64,000 bases of DNA from contig NZ_CP010868.1 of the NCBI RefSeq assembly GCF_000875775.1, forward strand, positions 1,375,707 through 1,439,706. Direction: 5' to 3'. Of the stretch, positions 15,958 through 23,406 are shown one piece after another. The position numbers and the translations under genes were made by a program. Every line of letters begins with the position of its first letter. Position 1 is the first letter of the stretch. A model generated the notes under the pieces. The model did not search any database and was not told the DNA's origin. It worked only from the letters and a program-made list of their open reading frames with translations. This DNA is from Nitrosopumilus piranensis (GTDB taxonomy: Archaea; Thermoproteota; Nitrososphaeria; Nitrososphaerales; Nitrosopumilaceae).

Positions 15958-16536
15958 TTGGCCAAAATCGATAATATTGACGAAGCAACAGCAAGAGTTG
16001 AGGCGGCACTCTATTCAGCAGGCAGACCACTACGAATAGAAGACATTATCAAAGCCTCAGGCACAGAGTCAAGGACAAAAACACTAGATATTCTTCAAAA
16101 CATAATGAAAAAGACAAAGTCTGCCTTTAAGGCGTTAGAAGTAGTCATACTACCTGACGGATCCTATGTTATGCAGTTAAAACCAGAGTACAGTGCTACA
16201 GTCAAAAGATATGCTTCAAAACCAGTTCTTCCAAATGCTACCCTCAAGACATTATCATACATTGCATATCAACAGCCAATATCATCAAAGCAACTTGTCG
16301 AAGTTAGAGGTTCGGGTGTTTATGCACATCTAAAAGAGCTTAGACAATTAGATTACATTAGTCATCAAAATGTTGGGCGAATCAAAATTTACACCACAAC
16401 AGAAAAGTTTCAAAAATATTTTGGAATTCAAGGAGATGTAGAAGATCTAAAACAAAGATTATTCTCAAAAGTAAGAAAGACTGCAAGTACAAGACATACA
16501 AATCCCCCACCTCAAATGGTAACAGAAGTAAACTAG
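15958..16536 (+). CDS. scpB: Segregation and condensation protein B (ScpB)
   Basis: ScpB is the winged-helix partner that binds ScpA in the SMC complex. The 192-residue protein has the family layout of two winged helices: ARVEAALYSAGRPLRIEDI near the N-terminus and LKTLSYIAYQQPISSKQLVE, then VRGSGVYAHLKELRQLDYI, in the second. The C-terminal tail (SKVRKTASTRHTN) is basic. The start is TTG at 15958; no ATG or GTG gives the full family N-terminus. It is followed 65 bases later by rps8e. Confidence 0.88.
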   Translation: MAKIDNIDEATARVEAALYSAGRPLRIEDIIKASGTESRTKTLDILQNIMKKTKSAFKALEVVILPDGSYVMQLKPEYSATVKRYASKPVLPNATLKTLSYIAYQQPISSKQLVEVRGSGVYAHLKELRQLDYISHQNVGRIKIYTTTEKFQKYFGIQGDVEDLKQRLFSKVRKTASTRHTNPPPQMVTEVN

Positions 16537-16601
16537 GATTTTTTACTTTAAGGCTAATTTTTTGCGTTTTGTATAAATTAGAGTGATTCAGACAAGTTTT
16601 C

Positions 16602-16985
16602 GTGAGAAAATCAGTAGAGAATCTAGCAACCAGTAAAACAACTGGAGGAAGAAGACATCCACTTAGAATTAGACGAAAGTATGAAACTGATAGATATCCA
16701 AATGAAGCTGAAACAGGAGCTCAAGTAACAATAACAAGAGCAGTCCGTGGAAAAAATAGAAAAACAGCTGTTAAAACAATTGATTTTGTTAACCTTGCAA
16801 CAGGAGATGCTAAAGTAAAGAAAACAAAAATTCTCAAAGTATTAGATAATGCAACAAACAATGATTACAAAAGACGTGGCATCATTACAAAAGGTGCAAT
16901 ATTAGAAACACAGGAAGGAAAGTGTAGAGTAGTTTCCAAACCAGGACAGAACGGAATAGTAAACGCAATTTTAGTAAAGGAATAA
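16602..16985 (+). CDS. rps8e: 30S ribosomal protein S8e
   Basis: S8e is a small-subunit protein specific to archaea and eukaryotes. The family start is present, with GTG at 16602 giving MRKSVENLATSKTTGGRRHP, then LRIRRKYETDRYPNE. The C-terminal part (NNDYKRRGIITKGAILETQE) and GQNGIVNAILVKE are conserved. Length (127 aa) is normal for archaea. SRP19 begins one base after its stop, so the two form an operon. Confidence 0.93.
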   Translation: MRKSVENLATSKTTGGRRHPLRIRRKYETDRYPNEAETGAQVTITRAVRGKNRKTAVKTIDFVNLATGDAKVKKTKILKVLDNATNNDYKRRGIITKGAILETQEGKCRVVSKPGQNGIVNAILVKE

Positions 16986-16986
16986 A

Positions 16987-17286
16987 ATGAAAGATTACGA
17001 ACATGTCGTAATCTGGTTGGATTATTTCAACAAGAATTTAAAAAAATCAAAAGGTAGAAGACTAGGATTAGACAAATGTGTTTTTGATCCTTCATTAAAA
17101 GAATTAATGGATGCAACAAAATCTGCAGGATTTGAAATAACAGAATCCGATGACAAAGTACGATTCCCAAAAAGACCATTTGTTAGATCAGGGTATGTTG
17201 TTTTGCCAAAAGGATCCTCTAAGACAAAAATTCTTAACAAAATTTCCGAAAAACTTGTTGCAAAAAGGTCCAAACAATCAAAATAA
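16987..17286 (+). CDS. srp19: Signal recognition particle subunit SRP19
   Basis: SRP19 binds helices 6 and 8 of SRP RNA and promotes SRP54 binding. The 99-residue protein has the N-terminal VVIWLDYFNKNLKKSKGRRL, the PSLKELMDATKSAGF helix, and the FPKRPFVRSGYVVLPK block, all typical. Length matches archaeal SRP19. It starts one base after rps8e; gar1 and tfb follow on the same strand, giving an rps8e-srp19-gar1-tfb cluster. The SRP RNA gene was not seen here. Confidence 0.93.
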   Translation: MKDYEHVVIWLDYFNKNLKKSKGRRLGLDKCVFDPSLKELMDATKSAGFEITESDDKVRFPKRPFVRSGYVVLPKGSSKTKILNKISEKLVAKRSKQSK

Positions 17287-17360
17287 AATCAAATCTAGCT
17301 CTTAGCTAAAGTAAAGTTGACAGAAGTCTATGATAAGAATATCATGATTAGTGTTTTTAA

Positions 17361-17630
17361 TTGCAGGAGGTAGGCGAAATAATGCACCTAGCCGGTAGTG
17401 GCAGGGTAATCATTCAACTATCAAACAAATTAGTTGAAGGACAGATACTCTGCGACGAGAAGGGAACTAGAGTTGCAAAAGTAATGGAATTGATTGGTCC
17501 AGTAAGAAGACCATTTGCATCGGCAACGCCGTTGACAAACAACATCAAAAAATACATTGGCAAAAGTGTTTTCGCAACTGAACATTCTCCTGACAATTCA
17601 AAGAAAAAATTTAGGAGAAGAAAAAAATGA
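17361..17630 (+). CDS. gar1: H/ACA ribonucleoprotein protein Gar1
   Basis: Gar1 is a core protein of H/ACA guide RNPs that pseudouridylate rRNA. The 89-residue beta-barrel is recognised by GRVIIQLSNKLVEGQIL, then GTRVAKVMELIGPVRRPFAS and IKKYIGKSVFA, with a basic tail KKKFRRRKK. TTG at 17361 gives MQEVGEIMHLAG; the ATG at 17382 would trim seven residues. Its stop overlaps the tfb start by 4 bases (ATGA), a common archaeal arrangement. Confidence 0.9.
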   Translation: MQEVGEIMHLAGSGRVIIQLSNKLVEGQILCDEKGTRVAKVMELIGPVRRPFASATPLTNNIKKYIGKSVFATEHSPDNSKKKFRRRKK

Positions 17631-18583
17631 ACATACTAGAAAAACAAAACTGTCCTGAATGTCAAGCAACAGTAGTTAATGACATGCAGAACGGAGAAAT
17701 AATCTGCTCTGGCTGTGGTGTAGTAGTTGCAGATCAAGTAGCAGATTATGGTCCAGAAACAATAAGTTCGAATCTTGAAGACAAAATGAAATTAGCAAGA
17801 GCGACCGGACAAACAACTTATTCCCAACATGATTTGGGAATTACAACTGAGATAGCAATTAGTACAAAGGACTTTAGTGGAAAAACAATCAACCACGAAG
17901 TCGCAAACCAAATGCATAATCTCAGAAAGTGGCAACAAAGAGTAAGAGTATCCTCACCAAAAGAAAGACGACTTGCAAATGTTTTAACAAAAATGGGCGA
18001 AACATGTGATGGTCTAGGTCTATCAAAAAATGTGTTGGAGACTGCTTCTATGATATACAGAAACTTGGATGGACATGTTGATGTGAAGGGAAAGTCAGTA
18101 GTAAGCATTACAGCTGCTACAATTTACATGGCATGCAAACAATGTGATGTAGTAAGATCGTTAGAAGAAATTATTCGAGGAATATGTCCGCCAAAAGACG
18201 TAAAATCAAAAACAAAACTTGCAGCAAGATACTATAGAACCATGGTAATGGAAATGGGACAATTAACTGCCCCAGTAGTGACCATGGACAAATACATCTC
18301 AAAGATAGCAAACATGACACAAACTGAGGTAAGAGTCGAAAGATTAGCCTTGGAAATTGCAGAGAAAACTAAAGACAGCAGTATTGCAGATGGGAAAGCC
18401 CCAAATGGAATTGCTGCAGCATATCTGTATGTGTCATCAGTCCTGCTTGGACAAAGCGTACTCCAAAGAGACGTTTCAAGTATTGCAGGAGTAACTGAAG
18501 TTACTATCAGAAATAGATGTAAAGAGATTCTAACAAATTACAAACTCAAAATTACTTTGAGACCATCTCTGGCCAAATACTAA
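17627..18583 (+). CDS. tfb: Transcription initiation factor IIB (TFB)
   Basis: TFB recruits archaeal RNA polymerase to TBP-bound promoters. The N-terminal zinc ribbon uses C9, C12, C27 and C30 (CPEC and CSGC), followed by the B-finger/linker. Two cyclin repeats span about residues 115-315 (LGLSKNVLETASMIYRNLDG, and ERLALEIAEKTKDSSI in the second). Length (318 aa) is normal. The start ATGA overlaps the gar1 stop. Thaumarchaeota often carry several tfb genes; whether this is the housekeeping copy cannot be told here. Confidence 0.95.
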   Translation: MNILEKQNCPECQATVVNDMQNGEIICSGCGVVVADQVADYGPETISSNLEDKMKLARATGQTTYSQHDLGITTEIAISTKDFSGKTINHEVANQMHNLRKWQQRVRVSSPKERRLANVLTKMGETCDGLGLSKNVLETASMIYRNLDGHVDVKGKSVVSITAATIYMACKQCDVVRSLEEIIRGICPPKDVKSKTKLAARYYRTMVMEMGQLTAPVVTMDKYISKIANMTQTEVRVERLALEIAEKTKDSSIADGKAPNGIAAAYLYVSSVLLGQSVLQRDVSSIAGVTEVTIRNRCKEILTNYKLKITLRPSLAKY

Positions 18584-18648
18584 CATCCCCCCCTCTTTTC
18601 ATTTTATTATCAAAAACGTACGTTAGGATCAGCTAAATTTCGTCGGTA

Positions 18649-18657
18649 TTATATATA
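18649..18657 (+). promoter_or_regulatory. TATA box of sufC
   Basis: The segment ttatatata is centred 25 bases before the ATG at 18678, the spacing expected for a leaderless archaeal mRNA. It lies in the 94-base gap after tfb. Confidence 0.5.
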
Positions 18658-18677
18658 GAAACAAAGCATTGCGCAAC

Positions 18678-19448
18678 ATGGCAATTCTTGAGATCAAAAA
18701 CCTTCATGTAACAAGAGAAGGAAAAGAGATTCTCAAAGGTGTTAATTTGAAAACAGGTCCTGGAGAAGTTCATGCCATTATGGGACCAAACGGTTCAGGA
18801 AAGAGTACATTAGCTTACACATTACTTGCACACCCAAAATACGAAGTTACACAAGGAGATATTTTGTTAGATGGTGAAAGCATTTTAGAATTAACAGCAG
18901 ATGAAAGAGCAAAGAAGGGATTATTCTTAGGATTTCAATACCCAACAGAGGTTGCAGGTGTTGGATTTTCTCACTTTCTTAGAACAGCTTACAATTCTCT
19001 AAGTAAAGCACTTGAAGGTGATGACAGAGAAGTGTTCATCACAGTAAGAGAATTCCAGAAATATCTCAAAGAGAATTTAGAAAAAGTTGGACTAAAAGAA
19101 GAATTTCTTTCAAGATATCTTAATGAAGGATTTTCTGGAGGAGAGAAGAAGAGAGCAGAAGTTTTGCAAATGGCAGTACTAAAACCAAAAATCTCCATTT
19201 TAGACGAACCAGATTCGGGTTTAGATATTGATGCAGTTCAAGCAGTTGCAAAAGCAATCAGTCAAGTTTCAGGTAAAGATGCAACAGTAATTGTCATTAC
19301 CCACTATGCAAGAATTTTAAAATTCTTAGACAAACTAGACTTTGTCCATGTATTTGCAAGAGGTCAAGTTCTCAAAACTGGTGATGCATCACTTGCAGAC
19401 AAACTCGAATCAGAAGGATATGATTGGGTTTTAGAGCAAACAGCATAA
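18678..19448 (+). CDS. sufC: Fe-S cluster assembly ATPase SufC
   Basis: SufC is the ABC-type ATPase of the SufBCD scaffold complex. From ATG 18678 the protein reads MAILEIKNLHVTREGKEILK, with Walker A GPNGSGKST, the signature FSGGEKKRAEVLQM, Walker B ILDEPDSGLDID and the switch His in VITHYAR. Length (256 aa) is normal. A TTG at 18669 would add three residues. Its partners sufB, sufD, sufS and sufU lie 13-19 kb away on the other strand; here sufC has its own promoter. Confidence 0.94.
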   Translation: MAILEIKNLHVTREGKEILKGVNLKTGPGEVHAIMGPNGSGKSTLAYTLLAHPKYEVTQGDILLDGESILELTADERAKKGLFLGFQYPTEVAGVGFSHFLRTAYNSLSKALEGDDREVFITVREFQKYLKENLEKVGLKEEFLSRYLNEGFSGGEKKRAEVLQMAVLKPKISILDEPDSGLDIDAVQAVAKAISQVSGKDATVIVITHYARILKFLDKLDFVHVFARGQVLKTGDASLADKLESEGYDWVLEQTA

Positions 19449-19519
19449 TCAAACTAATAGAAATTTCACAATAGAAAATCTAGTTTTTATTTAAATAGGG
19501 TTTTCAAATTCTACAAAAC

Positions 19520-20197
19520 ATGTCAGAGAACAATGAACAATATTATTTCAATTTCTCATTTTTCAAAGTTGATCCAAAGTGGAGATGGATGGCAGACTTG
19601 GCAAAAGAAGAATCTGCAAAAGAGGTAGAAAATATTTTAAAAAATTCAGGTATAAAATATAGATCATATTCGAATTTAGGACTAAGAGACGATGCAGATT
19701 TTCTATTATGGTTTGTCGCAAATTCATTAGAAGAAATTCAAAAGGCCATAGAAAAAATATACAAAACTGTTTTTGGAAAATATATCATTCCATCAAGAAC
19801 ATATCTATCATGTTCAAGACCATCAATATATGTAAAAGGACAAGGAAAGGAGCACGGATTCATCACAGGAATGGAACCAAAGAAACATGTTATAGTTTAT
19901 CCATTTACAAAAACTAGAGAATGGTATCTCCTACCTCAAGAGAAAAGACAAGAGATAATGGATGAACATATTGAAGTGAGTAAGAAGTATCCACAAATTA
20001 TCCTAAACACAACATACTCGTTTGGAATACATGATGAGGATTTCATGTTAGCATTTGAGGTAGACAATGTCAGAGACTTTCAAGATTTGATAATGGATTT
20101 GAGAGAGACTCAGGTGTCATCATACGTAAAAAATGACATTCCCATGATTGTGTGTGTCAAAAAGGATATTGTACCATTGATTTCCAGTTTAGGTTAA
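19520..20197 (+). CDS. Chlorite dismutase/HemQ family heme protein (possible coproheme decarboxylase)
   Basis: The 225-residue protein belongs to the Cld superfamily, which includes ChdC/HemQ, the enzyme that decarboxylates coproheme III to heme b. The segment YPFTKTREWYLLPQEKR, then QEIMDEH, aligns with the HemQ YPM...WYMLP.EER...H block. Tyr127 would be the catalytic tyrosine and His150 the proximal heme ligand. The later QIILNTTYSFGIHDED part matches the distal segment. It lies 1.4 kb from the AhbA/AhbB siroheme decarboxylase and upstream of hemA and hemB, supporting a heme role. A peroxide- or NO-detoxifying role is the alternative. Confidence 0.75.
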   Translation: MSENNEQYYFNFSFFKVDPKWRWMADLAKEESAKEVENILKNSGIKYRSYSNLGLRDDADFLLWFVANSLEEIQKAIEKIYKTVFGKYIIPSRTYLSCSRPSIYVKGQGKEHGFITGMEPKKHVIVYPFTKTREWYLLPQEKRQEIMDEHIEVSKKYPQIILNTTYSFGIHDEDFMLAFEVDNVRDFQDLIMDLRETQVSSYVKNDIPMIVCVKKDIVPLISSLG

Positions 20198-20292
20198 CAA
20201 CTTTTTAAAAAGGTCAATATCACGTGTGCAAATTTTGGATAAACATAAATGATGAAATTAAAGATCTGGAAATAGTTTAGGAGTAAGTTGAA

Positions 20293-21291
20293 ATGAATTA
20301 CAATAAACTAGGAAAATCAGATATCAAAGTATCAGAGTTAGGATTTGGTGCATGGTCTATTGCATTAGATTGGTGGGGTAAAAAAATAGAAGAAGATGAA
20401 GCAAAAAGAATGCTAAAAAAAGCATATGATTTGGGAATTAACTTTTTTGAAACTGGTGACATGTATGGAAAGGGTAAAAGTGAGAAATTAATCGGTGAAG
20501 TTTTCAAGGATATGAGAGAGGAAATTGTAATATCAACAAAATACGGCTATGATTTTTCAGAAGTAGAACAAATTGGTCATAGTGAGTTACCACAAAAATT
20601 TGATGAAGACTTTACAAGAAAAGCATTAAGAAACAGTTTAGAAAGATTACAAACAGATCATGTAGATATGTACGGATTACATAATCCAAAATTAAAACAT
20701 ATTAGAGATAATTCAATTTTTAATGTACTTGATAGTTTTATTGCAGATGGAAGTATCAAAACATATCAAGTTGCATTAGGTCCAGCAATTGGTTGGACAC
20801 AAGAGGGTCTTGAGGCAATGGAAAGACCAAATGTTAGTGCAGTTCAAACAGTTTACAATATTTTAGAACAAACACCAGGAAATGAATTGATGAGAAAAGC
20901 TGTAGAAAAAGATGTTGGTATTTTAGTCAGAGTTCCAGAAGCATCAGGAATTTTAACTGGAAAAGTAAATGCAGAAACTAAAATTGATGAAAAAGATCAT
21001 AGATCAGTCAGAAAAGGAGAATGGATTAAAGCATCATTGCAAAAAGTTGAACAGTTAAGACCAATTGCAGAAAAAAACGATTTGACAATTACAGAATTAG
21101 CAATGAAATTTATTATGACAAAGAAAGGATTTGCATCAGTATTTCCCACAGTGATTAGTGAAGATGAAATTGTAAATTATGTTGAAATGACAAAAGGTCA
21201 ATACATTTCGGCATCAGATATGAAAGAAATTGAAGAATTGTATAATACATGGCCTGAATATGAATTAAAAGCAACACCTCAAGCAAATTAA
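20293..21291 (+). CDS. Aldo/keto reductase
   Basis: This 332-residue NADPH-dependent oxidoreductase has the AKR TIM-barrel motifs: N-terminal LGFGAWSIALDWWGKK, the FETGDMYGKGKSEKLIG segment with the catalytic Tyr, ISTKYG with the catalytic Lys, and YGLHNP with the catalytic His. The usual Asp of FDTADxYG is replaced by Glu in FETGDMYG, a mild oddity. No substrate can be assigned. It stands between the Cld-like protein and a small zinc-binding protein, starting a few bases before the latter. Confidence 0.88.
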   Translation: MNYNKLGKSDIKVSELGFGAWSIALDWWGKKIEEDEAKRMLKKAYDLGINFFETGDMYGKGKSEKLIGEVFKDMREEIVISTKYGYDFSEVEQIGHSELPQKFDEDFTRKALRNSLERLQTDHVDMYGLHNPKLKHIRDNSIFNVLDSFIADGSIKTYQVALGPAIGWTQEGLEAMERPNVSAVQTVYNILEQTPGNELMRKAVEKDVGILVRVPEASGILTGKVNAETKIDEKDHRSVRKGEWIKASLQKVEQLRPIAEKNDLTITELAMKFIMTKKGFASVFPTVISEDEIVNYVEMTKGQYISASDMKEIEELYNTWPEYELKATPQAN

Positions 21292-21298
21292 TTTGCAG

Positions 21299-21637
21299 AT
21301 GAATTCTTCAATAGATTCTCAAAAAACCCTAGAAGTCATTGAACGAATGAAGCTTGCCAAAATTGGAGAGTATAAGAAATGGGAATCAATTATTAAAAAA
21401 ATAAAAAATGATGTGCCACTAAACCAAGGAGAATTAGAATACTATACTAATCTCACGAGAATTTACAAAGATTCCACAATTACAAGTAGAAGTAAGGTTT
21501 ACCATACAAAACTATCAGAAGAAGACGAGAAACCTCCATGCAAAAAATGTGGCGAGGATTCAGCATTTTATTGCAACATGAATGATCAATATTTCTGCAC
21601 AAAACATGTCGTTGGACATGATGAAAATGAGATTTAA
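21299..21637 (+). CDS. Small protein with C-terminal zinc-binding knuckle
   Basis: The 112-residue protein is mostly helical, then ends with CKKCGEDSAFYCNMNDQYFC, followed by TKHVVGHDENE. This is a compact cluster of Cys and His (C-x2-C, C-x8-C, then H) resembling a B-box or treble-clef knuckle. The family is unknown to me. ATG 21299 is preferred; TTG 21293 is also in frame. It follows the aldo/keto reductase by one base and its stop overlaps the convergent ahbA/ahbB gene by 4 bases. Confidence 0.6.
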   Translation: MNSSIDSQKTLEVIERMKLAKIGEYKKWESIIKKIKNDVPLNQGELEYYTNLTRIYKDSTITSRSKVYHTKLSEEDEKPPCKKCGEDSAFYCNMNDQYFCTKHVVGHDENEI

Positions 21638-22650
21638 GATGCAGTGACTGCTTCTTCTAATGAAAACGAGTTCTCTACAAAATATTCTACACGTGTTTTT
21701 TTGAATTCACGAGAACTAAAAAGAATTCTATAATCATCAACATTGATTTGTTTTTGAATTGTTTTTGCCATTTCATTTGCCTCATCATGGGTTTTACAAT
21801 GAATCATTGAAAAAACATTGTAAGGCCAATCAGGATAAGTAGGCCTTTCATAACAATGACTTACTTGAGGAAATGCACCAAGTTGGGCTCCAACGTCAGA
21901 TATTTTTTCTTCAGGAACTTTCCATACAATCATTCCATTTGCAGTAAAGCCGACTTGTCTATGTCTTAGAATTGCAGCAAAACGTCGCATCACTCCAATT
22001 TCTTCATAATACTTCATCTTTTCAAACAATTCATTTTCTGAAATTCCGAGATTGTTAGCTGCCTTTACAAATGGCTTATCAATTATGTCCATATCTTTTT
22101 GTAATTCACGAATGAAATCTTTGTCTTGTTCAGTAGGTTCAAATTTTACATTTTTAATTTCTTTTTTCTCCTCAGTTGGTGCAACATCATGTTTCTTTTC
22201 ATCAACCATGTCAAGTTTCACACCAATCTTGAATAATTGTAACGTAGGAAGCATTCTAACTTTTTTAATTCCTTTTAATACATTGAATTTCTCAAGCTCA
22301 GTTTTTAGATCAGAACCAGGAGGAACTGCCAAAGTAAACCAAAGATTGAATTGGTGATCACGCTCATAATTATGACTAACACCGGGATGTCTGTTTATTT
22401 GACTTGCAACATATTCCAATTTGTCATGTTCAATTTCCATTGCAACTAGTGAGCTAGTATAACCAAGTTTTCGCGTATCAAAAATTGCACTAAGCTGTCT
22501 TAGTACACCAATCTCTTTTAGTTGCTTTAGACGCTCTTTAACAATCTCAGGAGTAGTATCAAATTTTTTTGCAATTTCATCAAAGGGTCTTGTAACTAAT
22601 GGGAATGTCCACTGAATTTCATTAAGAAGTTCTTTGTCCAATTCATCCAT
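21634..22650 (-). CDS. ahbAB: Siroheme decarboxylase, AhbA-AhbB two-domain fusion
   Basis: AhbA and AhbB together decarboxylate siroheme to 12,18-didecarboxysiroheme in the alternative heme pathway of archaea and sulfate reducers. The two subunits are normally separate ~150-180 residue Lrp/AsnC-like proteins; here one polypeptide carries both. The first unit (residues ~1-150) has RHPGVSHNYERDHQFNLWFT; the second (~185-330) has FPQVSHCYERPTYPDWPYNV. Each begins with a winged HTH (VKERLKQLKEIGVLR, and FEKMKYYEEIGVMRR). ATG 22650 (MDELDKELLNEIQ) is the likely start; a TTG at 22683 is in frame. It is divergent from the cysG-hemA-hemB operon. Confidence 0.88.
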   Translation of the reverse strand: MDELDKELLNEIQWTFPLVTRPFDEIAKKFDTTPEIVKERLKQLKEIGVLRQLSAIFDTRKLGYTSSLVAMEIEHDKLEYVASQINRHPGVSHNYERDHQFNLWFTLAVPPGSDLKTELEKFNVLKGIKKVRMLPTLQLFKIGVKLDMVDEKKHDVAPTEEKKEIKNVKFEPTEQDKDFIRELQKDMDIIDKPFVKAANNLGISENELFEKMKYYEEIGVMRRFAAILRHRQVGFTANGMIVWKVPEEKISDVGAQLGAFPQVSHCYERPTYPDWPYNVFSMIHCKTHDEANEMAKTIQKQINVDDYRILFSSREFKKTRVEYFVENSFSLEEAVTAS

Positions 22651-22753
22651 AGATGTCAACAAAACAATGACCCTTTCATTCAATTAAAAATGTAGCTAGG
22701 TAAACACGCTGAAATTTTTAATACATAAATAGAAATCGAAGGCTTTTTGATCG

Positions 22754-23406
22754 ATGATAGTAAATCTAAACATTCAGGGAAAAACAGTAATTGTTATTGG
22801 GGGAGGAAGTGAGGCACAAAAAAGAATCAATTCCTTGATAAAAGAAAAATGCAATATTACAGTAATCAGTGATAAAGTAAATTCACAAATTAGCAAATTC
22901 GTAAAATCAAAAAAATTCAATTAAAAAAACAAAAAATTGAAAATACAAAATTCATTTCAGAATACAAACCAGACATCATAATAACTACAACCAATGACAA
23001 AAAACTTAATCAAAAAATCATTAATGCTGGAAAAAAGAAGAAAATAGTAACTTACAGTTCAGATAACCCTGAAGAAAGTGACTTCTCAAATCCATCCATA
23101 GTTGATTTTGAGAAAATAATCCAGATAGCAATTTTTACAGGAGGTCAAAGCCCTGCAATGTCAAAAAAACTCAAAAGAAAATCAGAAGAGGTATTTAGAA
23201 AAGTCATTACAAAAGAAGACATTGATCAAATTAAAATTCAAAAGATCGCAAGAGAGATGGCAAAAAGGAGTATTACAACACCAGTACAAAGAAGAGCATG
23301 CCTTCAAAGTATCATGAATGACAAGGAGATTGATCAATTAATAAAAGACGGCCAGATGAAAAAAGCTGAGAAGCGAGCCATTACAATATTGAGGAATTGG
23401 AAATGA
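22754..23406 (+). pseudogene. cysG: Precorrin-2 dehydrogenase (siroheme synthase N-domain) with a frameshift
   Basis: From ATG 22754 the frame reads MIVNLNIQGKTVIVIGGGSE and KRINSLIKEKCNITVISDK, the NAD-binding fold of Met8/CysG-N that oxidises precorrin-2 to sirohydrochlorin. It ends at TAA 22922 just after a run of seven A (22909-22915). In the -1 frame the protein resumes as KKIQLKKQKIENTKFISEYK, runs through ITTTNDKKLN and GGQSPAMSKKLKRKSEEVF, and stops at 23406. One more A in the run would give a single ~217-residue protein. This may be a real mutation, a homopolymer error or slippage-based expression. The stop overlaps the hemA ATG (ATGA). Confidence 0.8.

Noticed and set aside
22754-23406. 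Readthrough or recoded stop (selenocysteine or pyrrolysine) in the split cysG
   Set aside because: The stop is TAA and the continuation is in another frame, so recoding of a stop cannot explain it.
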